Below, in pieces: positions 1 through 5,506 of a stretch of DNA of 6,443 nucleotides. The notes under the pieces were generated by a model, which was not told the DNA's origin, made no database searches, and saw nothing but the letters and a program-made list of their open reading frames with translations. The translations under genes were made by a program, and so were the position numbers. The stretch's first letter is position 1, and each line of letters starts with the position of its first letter. The DNA comes from Bacillota bacterium. GTDB taxonomy: Bacteria; Bacillota; Bacilli; Bacillales_B; DSM-18226. Where the stretch lies: assembly GCA_030705665.1 (NCBI GenBank), contig JAUZQA010000250.1:1-6443 (forward strand), given 5' to 3'.

Positions 1-182
1 AGACGGAGACAGCAACGGAAACCTTCACGGAGACGGAAACAGCAACCGAAACAGTGACCGAGACGGAGACAGCAACGGAAACCTTCACGGAGACGGAAAC
101 AGCAACCGAAACAGTGACCGAGACGGAAACAGCAACGGAAACCTTTACGGAGACGGAGACAGCAACCGAAACAGTCACGGAG
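1..182 (+). repeat. 60-bp tandem repeat, three copies
   Basis: Copies lie at 1-60, 61-120 and 121-180. The first two are identical base for base. The third differs at five positions (unit positions 8, 26, 38, 56 and 59), and every difference is synonymous in the Thr-X frame. Each unit encodes the same 20 residues. The array probably continues upstream of the window. Confidence 0.95.
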
Positions 183-455
183 ACCGAAACAGCAACCGAA
201 ACCGAAACAGTCACAGAGACGGAAACAGTCACAGAGACGGAAACAGTTACCGCAACTGAAACCTTCACGGAGACAATTACTGAATGTCCTTTCCCTAATC
301 CTAAAAGGTCTAAGAAATCAGATAAACACAGAAGACCGGGAAGATCGAGAAAATTAAGCAGTTCAAGTAGTTCAAGTAGTTCAAGTAGTTCAAGGAGAAC
401 ACGCAGAAGAAGACCGGGTAGACCAGGTAGACCAGGTAGACCAGGTAGAAATTGA
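1..455 (+). CDS. Thr-X dipeptide repeat protein with Ser-run and Arg/PGR tail (5' partial), putative spore surface structural protein
   Basis: The reading frame is open from base 3 to the TGA at 453-455 and enters from upstream, so the N-terminus is missing. The GTG at 54 is only a Val codon inside the repeat. Bases 3-284 encode 47 uninterrupted Thr-X dipeptides, X being Glu, Ala, Phe, Val or Ile, in 20-residue units (TETATETFTETETATETVTE) and then shorter TVTETE units. A Cys-Pro-Phe-Pro linker and a Lys/Arg-rich stretch follow, then 12 consecutive Ser (357-392), an Arg-rich block and four Pro-Gly-Arg triplets (414-449). The chain therefore changes from acidic and Thr-rich to strongly basic. 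I do not recognise a named family. The alternating Thr is mucin-like and suits dense O-glycosylation, and the Ser/Arg tail recalls basic tails of coat proteins such as CotB and CotG. Both readings are inference, supported by the neighbouring glycosyltransferases. No membrane segment or LPXTG-type anchor is visible in this part. Confidence 0.8.
   Translation, partial: TETATETFTETETATETVTETETATETFTETETATETVTETETATETFTETETATETVTETETATETETVTETETVTETETVTATETFTETITECPFPNPKRSKKSDKHRRPGRSRKLSSSSSSSSSSSSRRTRRRRPGRPGRPGRPGRN
207..260 (+). repeat. 18-bp tandem repeat (TVTETE units)
   Basis: The 18-mer at 207-224 is repeated exactly at 225-242 and in diverged form at 243-260. It is a shorter-period continuation of the Thr-X array and encodes Thr-Val-Thr-Glu-Thr-Glu. 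Confidence 0.85.
357..449 (+). repeat. 9-bp repeats encoding poly-Ser and Pro-Gly-Arg
   Basis: Four near-identical 9-mers (agtagttca type) at 357-392 encode 12 Ser. Four 9-mers (ccaggtaga type, the first with ccg) at 414-449 encode four Pro-Gly-Arg. Codon choice within each block is uniform, which fits expansion by slippage. Confidence 0.85.
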
Positions 456-517
456 GATAAATTTAATGCAAAAAGGGTGAATTCTAATTGAATTTGCCCT
501 TTTTGCTATGATTTATC
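456..517 (+). terminator. long hairpin after the Thr-X gene, likely terminator
   Basis: It begins right after the stop codon. The core stem is GCAAAAAGGG (468-477) with CCCTTTTTGC (497-506), perfect over 10 bp. Inside it AATTC/GAATT pairs around a 5-base loop, and outside it GATAAAT (456-462) can pair with ATTTATC (511-517). The T-run is inside the 3' arm and no clean U-tract follows, so it may act in mRNA stabilisation as well as, or instead of, termination. Confidence 0.6.
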
Positions 518-557
518 TACAAGACGTAATTAGTGGTTCCAACTGGTTTTTCCAGAT

Positions 558-883
558 CTATTGTGATGAGTAACACTGCTTGGCCATGGTTTTAGTGTGA
601 GTGATTTGGTTACTATCCATGAGTTTAATCATGTATTTAGCATGTTCTGTGAGATAAGCATCTTCAGAAAGACGATAAGTTTCACAGGTATTGAAACCGA
701 AATTTTTTGCATACCTATCATAAAATAAGCTTTTAAATTACTTACAATTTCACTCAATGCCTTTACCTATTCATATAGCACAAGGTAGTTTTCCTTATTT
801 GTTTCGCAAACTGGTAAACGATCCAGGGAGATAACAATACAGTTGTAATTTATAGAAAACCAGACATTCAGAAGATCTGGCAT
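558..883 (-). pseudogene. broken unrecognised gene remnant (in-frame stop plus frameshift)
   Basis: On the minus strand, 883 to 767 reads as protein-like sequence (ATG at 883; for example VISLDRLPVCETNKENYLV) and is stopped by TAG at 769-767. The same frame continues as VKALSEIVSNLKAYF. From about 737 a different frame carries on sensibly as YDRYAKNFGFNTCETYRLSE to a TAG at 560-558. Restoring one base in the short T-run at 725-722 would join the two halves as ...LKAYFYDRYAKNFGF.... No ribosome binding site precedes 883, and the glycosyltransferase terminator lies just upstream. The GFNTCETYRL stretch faintly resembles the end of a GNAT acetyltransferase, but I do not assign a family. It could also be chance open frame in AT-rich DNA, although codon choice looks coding in both pieces. 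Confidence 0.5.
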
Positions 884-910
884 TTAGGAAGAATTACAAA
901 TTCAAACAAA

Positions 911-927
911 AAAGGGGCATCTGCCCC
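911..927 (-). terminator. intrinsic terminator of the 946-1626 glycosyltransferase gene
   Basis: Read on the minus strand, GGGGC-AGAT-GCCCC (927-914) forms a 5-bp G/C stem with a 4-base loop, followed directly by TTTTTTGTTTG. It lies about 20 bases past the stop codon. A weaker GACC/GGTC hairpin sits between it and the stop. Confidence 0.8.
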
Positions 928-945
928 AAAGACCAACAAAAATGG

Positions 946-1626
946 TCATCTTTCCTCTTTGTAATTTTTTCTTTTTTCTATTTCCTTTAAAGTGGAATCT
1001 GTTCCCGCTAAATAAGCTTTTAAATAACTTCGATTTGAGTTGTAATGGGTAAGTTTTCCAGGTGGGTGCCATAAATGAAAAATGCTTGTGTCTATTCTAT
1101 AGGGGCGTCCGAATAAATATAAAAGTGAAAAGGCGAATGCATCATCTTCGCCTCCCCAGCCTTGAAATCTTTCATCAAATCCAGCAACTCGTTCAAATTG
1201 ATGTCTTTGTACAATGTTTATGCCTCCCCAGCCCATCTGTGGCCGTTGTCTGCCTGAATAAACAAAGGGGATCGGCCAAACAGGTTCGTACTTAAGTAAT
1301 TCTGCGGTGCTTTCAGCATCTAAATTAAATACTTTTTGATAAGGGATTACCCAGGGGTGCTTCTCAATAAGTCTAACTGATTGAAGAATTAGGGAGGGAT
1401 CATATATTATGTCAGAATCGGCGATCACAAAAATATCCCTCGTTGCAAGCGAAGCTGCATGGTTAACAGCTTTTGACTTTGAAAATGGATCAGCCTCCGT
1501 CACGCCAATACAAATTTCCGCTTCAGGAAGTGTATTTTCATAAAATTTTTTGACCCACTTGAAGGCCTCATTCCTATCTTCATCGTTCGAAACAAATGGA
1601 ATAAGAATAGATACTTTATCTAGCAC
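946..1626 (-). CDS. GT-A glycosyltransferase, galactosyltransferase C-terminal type
   Basis: This 226-residue protein is predicted to be a cytoplasmic (mother-cell) enzyme moving a sugar from a nucleotide-sugar donor to a glycan or protein. The N-terminus (VSILIPF, residues 5-11) is the first strand of a GT-A fold. ADSD at 69-72 is the metal/nucleotide DxD motif. MGWGG (131-135) and GWGGEDD (156-162) are the acceptor-site and catalytic signature of the galactosyltransferase C-terminal group (GT7/GT27-like). HLWH (184-187) may supply a metal-binding His. There is no signal peptide or membrane segment, and the length suits a single catalytic domain. The start is GTG at 1626-1624 with AAGGAAG at 1641-1635, 8 bases away; the ATG at 1634 is out of frame and stops at once. 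It is transcribed alone, from a sigma-K-like promoter at 1708-1736 to the terminator at 911-927. Donor and acceptor are unknown. Confidence 0.88.
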   Translation of the reverse strand: MLDKVSILIPFVSNDEDRNEAFKWVKKFYENTLPEAEICIGVTEADPFSKSKAVNHAASLATRDIFVIADSDIIYDPSLILQSVRLIEKHPWVIPYQKVFNLDAESTAELLKYEPVWPIPFVYSGRQRPQMGWGGINIVQRHQFERVAGFDERFQGWGGEDDAFAFSLLYLFGRPYRIDTSIFHLWHPPGKLTHYNSNRSYLKAYLAGTDSTLKEIEKRKNYKEER

Positions 1627-1707
1627 CTTTGCATCTTCCTTTTCTTAGTATTTTATAGATCAATTTGGTTTTTTAATAAAAGTCTGCAACTGGTTAAATG
1701 AACGTTT

Positions 1708-1736
1708 TATCATATGAAGAATGTTGTAAATATGTT
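1708..1736 (-). promoter_or_regulatory. putative sigma-K promoter for the 946-1626 gene
   Basis: On the minus strand AACA (1736-1733, fits -35 mACm) is separated by 16 bases from CATATGATA (1716-1708, fits -10 CATAnnnTA). The predicted start point is near 1700, giving a leader of about 75 bases. The consensus is established knowledge; its use here is inferred. Confidence 0.6.
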
Positions 1737-1748
1737 CTGTGATCCATA

Positions 1749-1806
1749 ACTTAATAGGGAGCGAACAAACATAATTTGTTAGTTTTAAAGTAAAACCTAT
1801 TTAAGT
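1749..1806. repeat. imperfect inverted repeat between divergent promoters
   Basis: ACTTAATAGG (1749-1758) pairs with CCTATTTAAGT (1796-1806), 10 bp with a single bulged T. Nested inside are AACAAA/TTTGTT and, competing for C1796 with the outer stem, GTTTTA-AAG-TAAAAC (1782-1796). Together they could fold as a branched structure or cruciform between the two opposite promoters. The role is unknown: operator, remnant of a small mobile element, or chance. The rest of this 370-base gap shows only the two promoters and no plausible gene. Confidence 0.4.
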
Positions 1807-1811
1807 CCAGG

Positions 1812-1839
1812 AACTTATTAATCACTAAAACATACTATA
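1812..1839 (+). promoter_or_regulatory. putative sigma-K promoter for the 1997-3343 gene
   Basis: CATACTATA (1831-1839) matches the -10 consensus CATAnnnTA. AAC at 1812-1814 is a fair -35, with 16 bases between the AC and CATA; the fourth -35 base is T rather than A/C. It implies a leader of about 150 bases. A sigma-A-like TATAAT at 1908-1913 is closer to the gene but has no good -35. Confidence 0.45.
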
Positions 1840-1996
1840 CCATTGGTAAGAATTGATGGTTAATCATATTATTTACACTTGATTGCCTCTTTACTGGGAA
1901 ATGGCTATATAATCCATTTCCGTTTATTTTGAAGAATTTTCAAATGAGAAATATCCATGCTATTTTCCTTTTAATTATGATATGAGGTGAATAAAC

Positions 1997-3343
1997 GTGA
2001 ATGAAAAGGATTCAAAAAATTTATCATTTCAAGTCGAAAATGGTACAAATGAGCATAAATTGGAAATGAATTATAGGTACTTTACTAAAACTCCTAAAAG
2101 CAAAATTTGTTTTTCCATCCTTGTTCATAATGATCGGGAACTTGTTAAAGAATTAATTCATAATATCAGGTATTTTTGCCCGAATAGTACGTTTGTTTTA
2201 TTTAATGGAGGAGACGATCCTTCACTTTGCAATGATCTGGGTGTACCTGTATGTCCAACCAGCCGTAAATTATCATATGGATTCACAACGATTTATTTTC
2301 TTGAGACAATGGAATGGATAGAGGAACTTGGAATAGATTATGATTATTTTGTTAATATAGATTCTGATGCTTTATTTATCAAAGATGGATACGAAAATGT
2401 AATTGCCAATGAAATGAGAGATGTTGATTACATGGCAGTTTTACTTCGGATCCCAGAACCAAACTGGCAGATTGGATTATACCTAAGAAAAGATATAGAT
2501 AGATGGAGAAAATTGTTTTCTCTTGACCCCTACTATGGTGTCTTTAATGTTGGTCAAGTAATCAAAAGACCATTAGTAAAAGCATTGCTAGAGCCAGGAA
2601 AAAAGGAAACATATAAGAAGACCCTTTCGGAAACGATTAGCCATGGTTCAGATGAGATTTTTTATGTAAATATGGCTAAGGAACTTGGTTTTAAAATGAA
2701 AAAGTATCCTTTCGTAGATGATTCGGTAATCAATCGTTACCGCCCACATTTTACATTGGGTGAAATCATTGACAGTATAAATAACAAGGAGTTTAGCGGG
2801 TTATGCCATCCAATTTATCGCTACCCAGGTAATCCTGCACGAAAATTGATTAGACACTTGGCCTATAATTGTATGATTGAAAAATATCGTCACAAGAATT
2901 ATCCATGGTATGAAAGTGATGAGTTGAATTATGCACCATCCTTGCCTATTGTTAGTAAATTTGGCAACCAAGAAATTATTGTTCGCTCAGGGAACACATT
3001 AGCCCATTATTGGGAACACCGAAGGACAAAATCATGGGATAAAACTGAGGCGTTTGCCAAAGGTGTAAAAGGAGTTCCAATTTTTCACAGTAATCCTACA
3101 AGAGATTTTGAAGTAGTATGCATGTTAGAAAACGGCGGAATTGGGTATTGGTGGAGAGAAAATACTGCAAATGGTTTTCCTTGGCATGGCCCGTATCTCA
3201 TTGTACAAGAAAATGCAGAACCAGTTATGCTTGATCAATTGGATGATGAAAGGAACATTCTTGTTTGTAAATTAAATGGAAAATTAGTTTATTGGGTAGG
3301 TAGCAAAGACAAGAAATGGGTTAAAGAAGCTCCTTTACAATAA
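1997..3343 (+). CDS. GT-A glycosyltransferase fused to a C-terminal lectin/propeller-like repeat domain (3 repeats)
   Basis: The protein has 448 residues. About 30 polar N-terminal residues precede a GT-A domain (about 36-300): ICFSILVHN first strand, NGGDD at 70-74, DSDALF at 122-127 with D122/D124 as the DxD metal site, FNVGQV at 183-188, SDE at 218-220 as candidate catalytic acids, and RYRPHF at 247-252. Residues about 315-448 form three repeats with Trp-rich ends (LAHYWE, GIGYWWRE, LVYWVG), resembling blades of PLL-type/DUF346 beta-propeller lectins, so the domain may bind sugar. The enzyme is probably soluble: no signal peptide or membrane helix is seen. The start is GTG at 1997 with GAGGTGA at 1984-1990, 6 bases away. 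It is a paralogue of the convergent gene at 3432-4811, about 55% identical over the first 110 aligned residues by eye. That gene lacks the N-terminal extension but has an additional repeat. Donor and acceptor are unknown. Confidence 0.85.
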   Translation: MNEKDSKNLSFQVENGTNEHKLEMNYRYFTKTPKSKICFSILVHNDRELVKELIHNIRYFCPNSTFVLFNGGDDPSLCNDLGVPVCPTSRKLSYGFTTIYFLETMEWIEELGIDYDYFVNIDSDALFIKDGYENVIANEMRDVDYMAVLLRIPEPNWQIGLYLRKDIDRWRKLFSLDPYYGVFNVGQVIKRPLVKALLEPGKKETYKKTLSETISHGSDEIFYVNMAKELGFKMKKYPFVDDSVINRYRPHFTLGEIIDSINNKEFSGLCHPIYRYPGNPARKLIRHLAYNCMIEKYRHKNYPWYESDELNYAPSLPIVSKFGNQEIIVRSGNTLAHYWEHRRTKSWDKTEAFAKGVKGVPIFHSNPTRDFEVVCMLENGGIGYWWRENTANGFPWHGPYLIVQENAEPVMLDQLDDERNILVCKLNGKLVYWVGSKDKKWVKEAPLQ

Positions 3344-3381
3344 CAAATTAATATATTGATAGCTGCAGTTAATAAAAGCAT

Positions 3382-3413
3382 CCTCTAACAAATGATTGTT
3401 AGAGGGTTTTGTT
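3382..3413 (+). terminator. shared terminator hairpin between the convergent paralogues
   Basis: CCTCTAACAA (3382-3391) and TTGTTAGAGG (3396-3405) form a perfect 10-bp stem with loop ATGA, followed by GTTTTGTTTG on the plus strand. On the minus strand the same stem is followed by ATGCTTTTATT, a weaker T-rich tract, so it may serve both genes. Confidence 0.85.
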
Positions 3414-3431
3414 TGCCTTTTGTTTTCCTTC

Positions 3432-4811
3432 CTAGATAAATGGCCCATTCCATCTCCATTTTTTTCCATTATCCTCAACGAAATACCTGTAACCATCTTT
3501 CACTTCTACAACTACTGTTAATTGACTTTCGTTGTTTTCCACAAGAATTCCTTTTTGATAATAACCCTTGCCAAACTTCATCGGTCCGATCCAGGGACGA
3601 TTAGGATGTTTGTTATCTCTCCACCAATGCGCCAATCCACCACCTATTAATGGTGCCACAACCTCAAGGCTCCCAAATGAACTTTCAATAAACATTGGAC
3701 TGCCTGTCACCCCAAACGCAAATGGCTTTGATTTAACCCACTTGCCATTGTTTTTTTCATCAAGATATAAATGATAAAGTTTCTTTCCAATTCTGCAAAG
3801 TGCTTCAATTTTTCCATTTTGGGTCTCCAAAGCCGTAAAAGAATCTACTTTAAATGTTGAGGGAAAGCTGCAGTTGGAGGCATTCCAATAAGTAATCCCA
3901 GTTTCTGGTGAGCAAGCTAGCCATTCTTTGAAGACCGAATCTTTTTTCTTCCCATATAAAAAAATCGGCAGATTCCCCAAGTCCTGTTGGAGTAGTCGTT
4001 TACTTTTTTCTTTTTCAAACTGGAACTTTTGCTTAAGCATACTATTAATGAAGGCTCTCGTTTCATCCTTCATATTTCTGCGAACGGGATGCAACAGAAA
4101 AATATTCTGATTCTTATGCAGCAGACTTACCGTTTCATCCAGATGAAAATGCGGGCGGTAACGGATCGAATTTCCGGTTGACTTAGGATATGCATGCAAA
4201 TCGAATCCTAACATCTTTACCATATTTACATATGCAATTTCGTCAATGCCGAAGGCTTTTGTTTTGTTTAAATTCTCCATAAGTATCTGAAAATGCCCGC
4301 TTATCAACAAGCTGTTTACTAAACGTTTACTGAAAACCTGCCCGACATTAAATGATTCAAATAGTGAGATTGTTCCGAAAAGCGGTTCCCATAAATTATA
4401 TTCTTTTTTAAATTGGATCCCGCAGAAATTGTTGCTTTCAAGGGGTTTCGTATCAACACCCATATAATCTTTGTTTTTCATTTGTTCATAAATAAATTGT
4501 TCATAGCCTTCCCTGACGAAAAGGGCATCGGAATCAAGGTTTATTAAAAAGTCGTATTCCAGATTGATATCTTCCAGCCATTTCATTGTTTCCAGTAAAT
4601 AAATCGCCGTAACACCGTACTGCAATTTTCTGCTTCTCGGACAGACAGGAATTTCAAGCTCTTTGCAAAGTTCAGGATCATCTCCTCCGTTATAAAGAAC
4701 AACCTTACTGTTTGGACAATAAAATTTAATGTTATCCAAAAGATCGATTACGACATCCTTATTATTGTGAACTAGAACTGCAAAACAGATTTGCTTTTCA
4801 CTTTGTGTCAA
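3432..4811 (-). CDS. GT-A glycosyltransferase fused to a C-terminal lectin/propeller-like repeat domain (4 repeats)
   Basis: The protein has 459 residues and the same architecture as its convergent paralogue. The GT-A domain (about 7-265) shows ICFAVLVHN, NGGDD at 41-45, LDSDALF at 92-98 with D93/D95 as the DxD site, FNVGQV at 154-159, IDEIAYVN at 189-196 with candidate catalytic acids, and RYRPHF at 217-222. A charged, Lys-rich linker (about 259-275) leads to roughly four repeats (about 278-459). The clearest is the third, with GGLAHWWRDN at 391-400 and PWIGP at 406-410, typical of PLL-type/DUF346 lectin propeller blades. Seven blades are usual for a full PLL lectin, so this is a partial set. 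No export signal is visible. The start is TTG at 4811-4809, placed by GGAGGTG at 4823-4817, 5 bases away; no in-frame ATG is close. It is likely made in the mother cell from the sigma-K-like promoter at 4838-4866. The sugar specificity is unknown. Confidence 0.85.
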   Translation of the reverse strand: MTQSEKQICFAVLVHNNKDVVIDLLDNIKFYCPNSKVVLYNGGDDPELCKELEIPVCPRSRKLQYGVTAIYLLETMKWLEDINLEYDFLINLDSDALFVREGYEQFIYEQMKNKDYMGVDTKPLESNNFCGIQFKKEYNLWEPLFGTISLFESFNVGQVFSKRLVNSLLISGHFQILMENLNKTKAFGIDEIAYVNMVKMLGFDLHAYPKSTGNSIRYRPHFHLDETVSLLHKNQNIFLLHPVRRNMKDETRAFINSMLKQKFQFEKEKSKRLLQQDLGNLPIFLYGKKKDSVFKEWLACSPETGITYWNASNCSFPSTFKVDSFTALETQNGKIEALCRIGKKLYHLYLDEKNNGKWVKSKPFAFGVTGSPMFIESSFGSLEVVAPLIGGGLAHWWRDNKHPNRPWIGPMKFGKGYYQKGILVENNESQLTVVVEVKDGYRYFVEDNGKKWRWNGPFI

Positions 4812-4837
4812 TGAAACACCTCCATATCTATACGGTT

Positions 4838-4866
4838 TATAATATGAATATTATTTTCATTAGGTT
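4838..4866 (-). promoter_or_regulatory. putative sigma-K promoter for the 3432-4811 gene
   Basis: On the minus strand AACC (4866-4863) is a full mACm -35, followed after 16 bases by CATATTATA (4846-4838), a full CATAnnnTA -10. The expected start point near 4830 leaves a leader of about 20 bases that contains the ribosome binding site. Its geometry is identical to that of the promoter at 1708-1736. Confidence 0.65.
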
Positions 4867-4908
4867 AAATCATGGTATGAATATCTTAAAATAAGGGCGT
4901 TTGTACCT

Positions 4909-4937
4909 ATCATTTCGGCTAAACTCAACATAATCTA
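4909..4937 (+). promoter_or_regulatory. candidate sigma-K promoter for the deacetylase-GT4 pair
   Basis: CATAATCTA (4929-4937) fits the -10 consensus. The -35 at 16-base spacing is ATCA (4909-4912), which matches mACm at three of four positions but lacks the conserved A. This is weaker than the divergent promoter facing the other way. Confidence 0.35.
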
Positions 4938-4957
4938 ATTGAGAATTCCATATAAAA

Positions 4958-4967
4958 GAGGTGGGAG
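4958..4967 (+). promoter_or_regulatory. ribosome binding site that sets the TTG start at 4970
   Basis: GAGGTGGGAG ends 2 bases before TTG 4970, and its GAGGTG core (4958-4963) is 6 bases away. The GTG at 4961, which would give a longer product, lies inside this Shine-Dalgarno sequence and has only an A-rich run upstream, so it is unlikely to be the start. Confidence 0.7.
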
Positions 4968-4969
4968 TT

Positions 4970-5506
4970 TTGAAAGACAAACTTATGATTGTTGCCCATC
5001 CCGATGATGAGTCGATTTTTGGGGGAGCCGCATTGCTAAAGGAAAAAGGCTGGGAGGTCATCTGCTTAACCAATGGCAGTGATCCGGTCCGCTCAAAGGA
5101 ATTTCGCAAGGCAATGAATATGGTTGGGGCCTCGTATGAAATATGGAACTATCCGGATATTTATGAGGGAAGCTTTGATAAACAGTTAGTTGCAAAGGAT
5201 ATACGCAAGCGCATTGATAAACATAGATACCACCGTATTGTCACTCATAACCTTTGTGGTGAGTATGGCCACAGTCAGCATAAATCCCTTTCGAAAATTT
5301 TACATTCAGAAGGAATCGATAATCTTTATGTTTTCGAAACCGGTAAGAAAATCATTCCATTCAAACTAATTCAAAAAAAACTAAAACTTTTATCAATCTA
5401 TAAAAGCCAAATGTTCGTAATCGAAGAATTACTGCCATATATATTATATGAATGTATCGTGCCATATTCTGAATCATCGTGCTTTATGGGTGGTGAACCT
5501 GAGTGA
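4970..5506 (+). CDS. PIG-L family zinc-dependent N-deacetylase
   Basis: The protein has 178 residues counted from TTG 4970. PIG-L/LmbE enzymes remove N-acetyl groups from GlcNAc-type sugars in small molecules, lipids or glycans. AHPDDE at 9-14 and GEYGHSQH at 97-104 are the two family motifs. By analogy with MshB, H10, D13 and H104 would bind zinc and D12 would be the general base. The core is intact but shorter than the bacillithiol enzymes BshB1/BshB2, mostly in the C-terminal half, which is Lys-rich (residues 126-139) and then hydrophobic (149-164). No signal peptide is seen, so it is probably cytosolic. The stop overlaps the start of the following GT4 gene (GTGA), implying translational coupling and a shared substrate pathway. 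The gene diverges from the repeat-domain glycosyltransferase at 3432-4811. Deacetylation of a hexosamine in a spore glycan is inference. Confidence 0.88.
   Translation: MKDKLMIVAHPDDESIFGGAALLKEKGWEVICLTNGSDPVRSKEFRKAMNMVGASYEIWNYPDIYEGSFDKQLVAKDIRKRIDKHRYHRIVTHNLCGEYGHSQHKSLSKILHSEGIDNLYVFETGKKIIPFKLIQKKLKLLSIYKSQMFVIEELLPYILYECIVPYSESSCFMGGEPE

Noticed and set aside
54..56. GTG as the start of the Thr-X protein
   Set aside because: The frame is open to the window edge, the same codon recurs as Val in the next repeat unit, and there is no ribosome binding site.
3..284. Thr-X-Thr pattern as an antifreeze (ice-binding) protein
   Set aside because: Insect ice-binding beta-helices use spaced TxT within Cys-containing loops. 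Here Thr alternates continuously with mostly Glu, and there is no regular Cys.
719..727. CATAAAATA on the plus strand as a sigma-K -10 box
   Set aside because: There is no -35 at the right spacing, no plus-strand gene follows for over 1 kb, and it lies inside the broken gene.
1062..1295. Plus-strand open frame of 77 codons inside the first glycosyltransferase
   Set aside because: It is a shadow on the strand opposite the GWGGEDD-coding region, with no ribosome binding site and no protein-like pattern.
642..1742. 11-base direct repeat ATGTTCTGTGA at 642-652 and 1732-1742
   Set aside because: Several 11-base matches are expected by chance in a window this size, and the flanks do not match.
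1908..1913. TATAAT as a vegetative promoter for the 1997 gene
   Set aside because: The -10 is perfect but the best -35 (TTGCCT at 1883-1888) is weak and spaced 19 bases; kept only as an alternative.
3568..4110. Two plus-strand open frames (3568-3774 and 3928-4110)
   Set aside because: They lie antisense to the repeat domain of the 459-residue glycosyltransferase and are explained by that gene.
4843..4884. Direct repeat TATGAATAT at 4843-4851 and 4876-4884 as an operator
   Set aside because: The 33-base spacing is suggestive, but a 9-base AT-rich repeat is expected by chance in this intergenic region.
4870..5109. Minus-strand open frame over the deacetylase start
   Set aside because: It overlaps the AHPDDE-coding region and both promoters; no ribosome binding site; a shadow.
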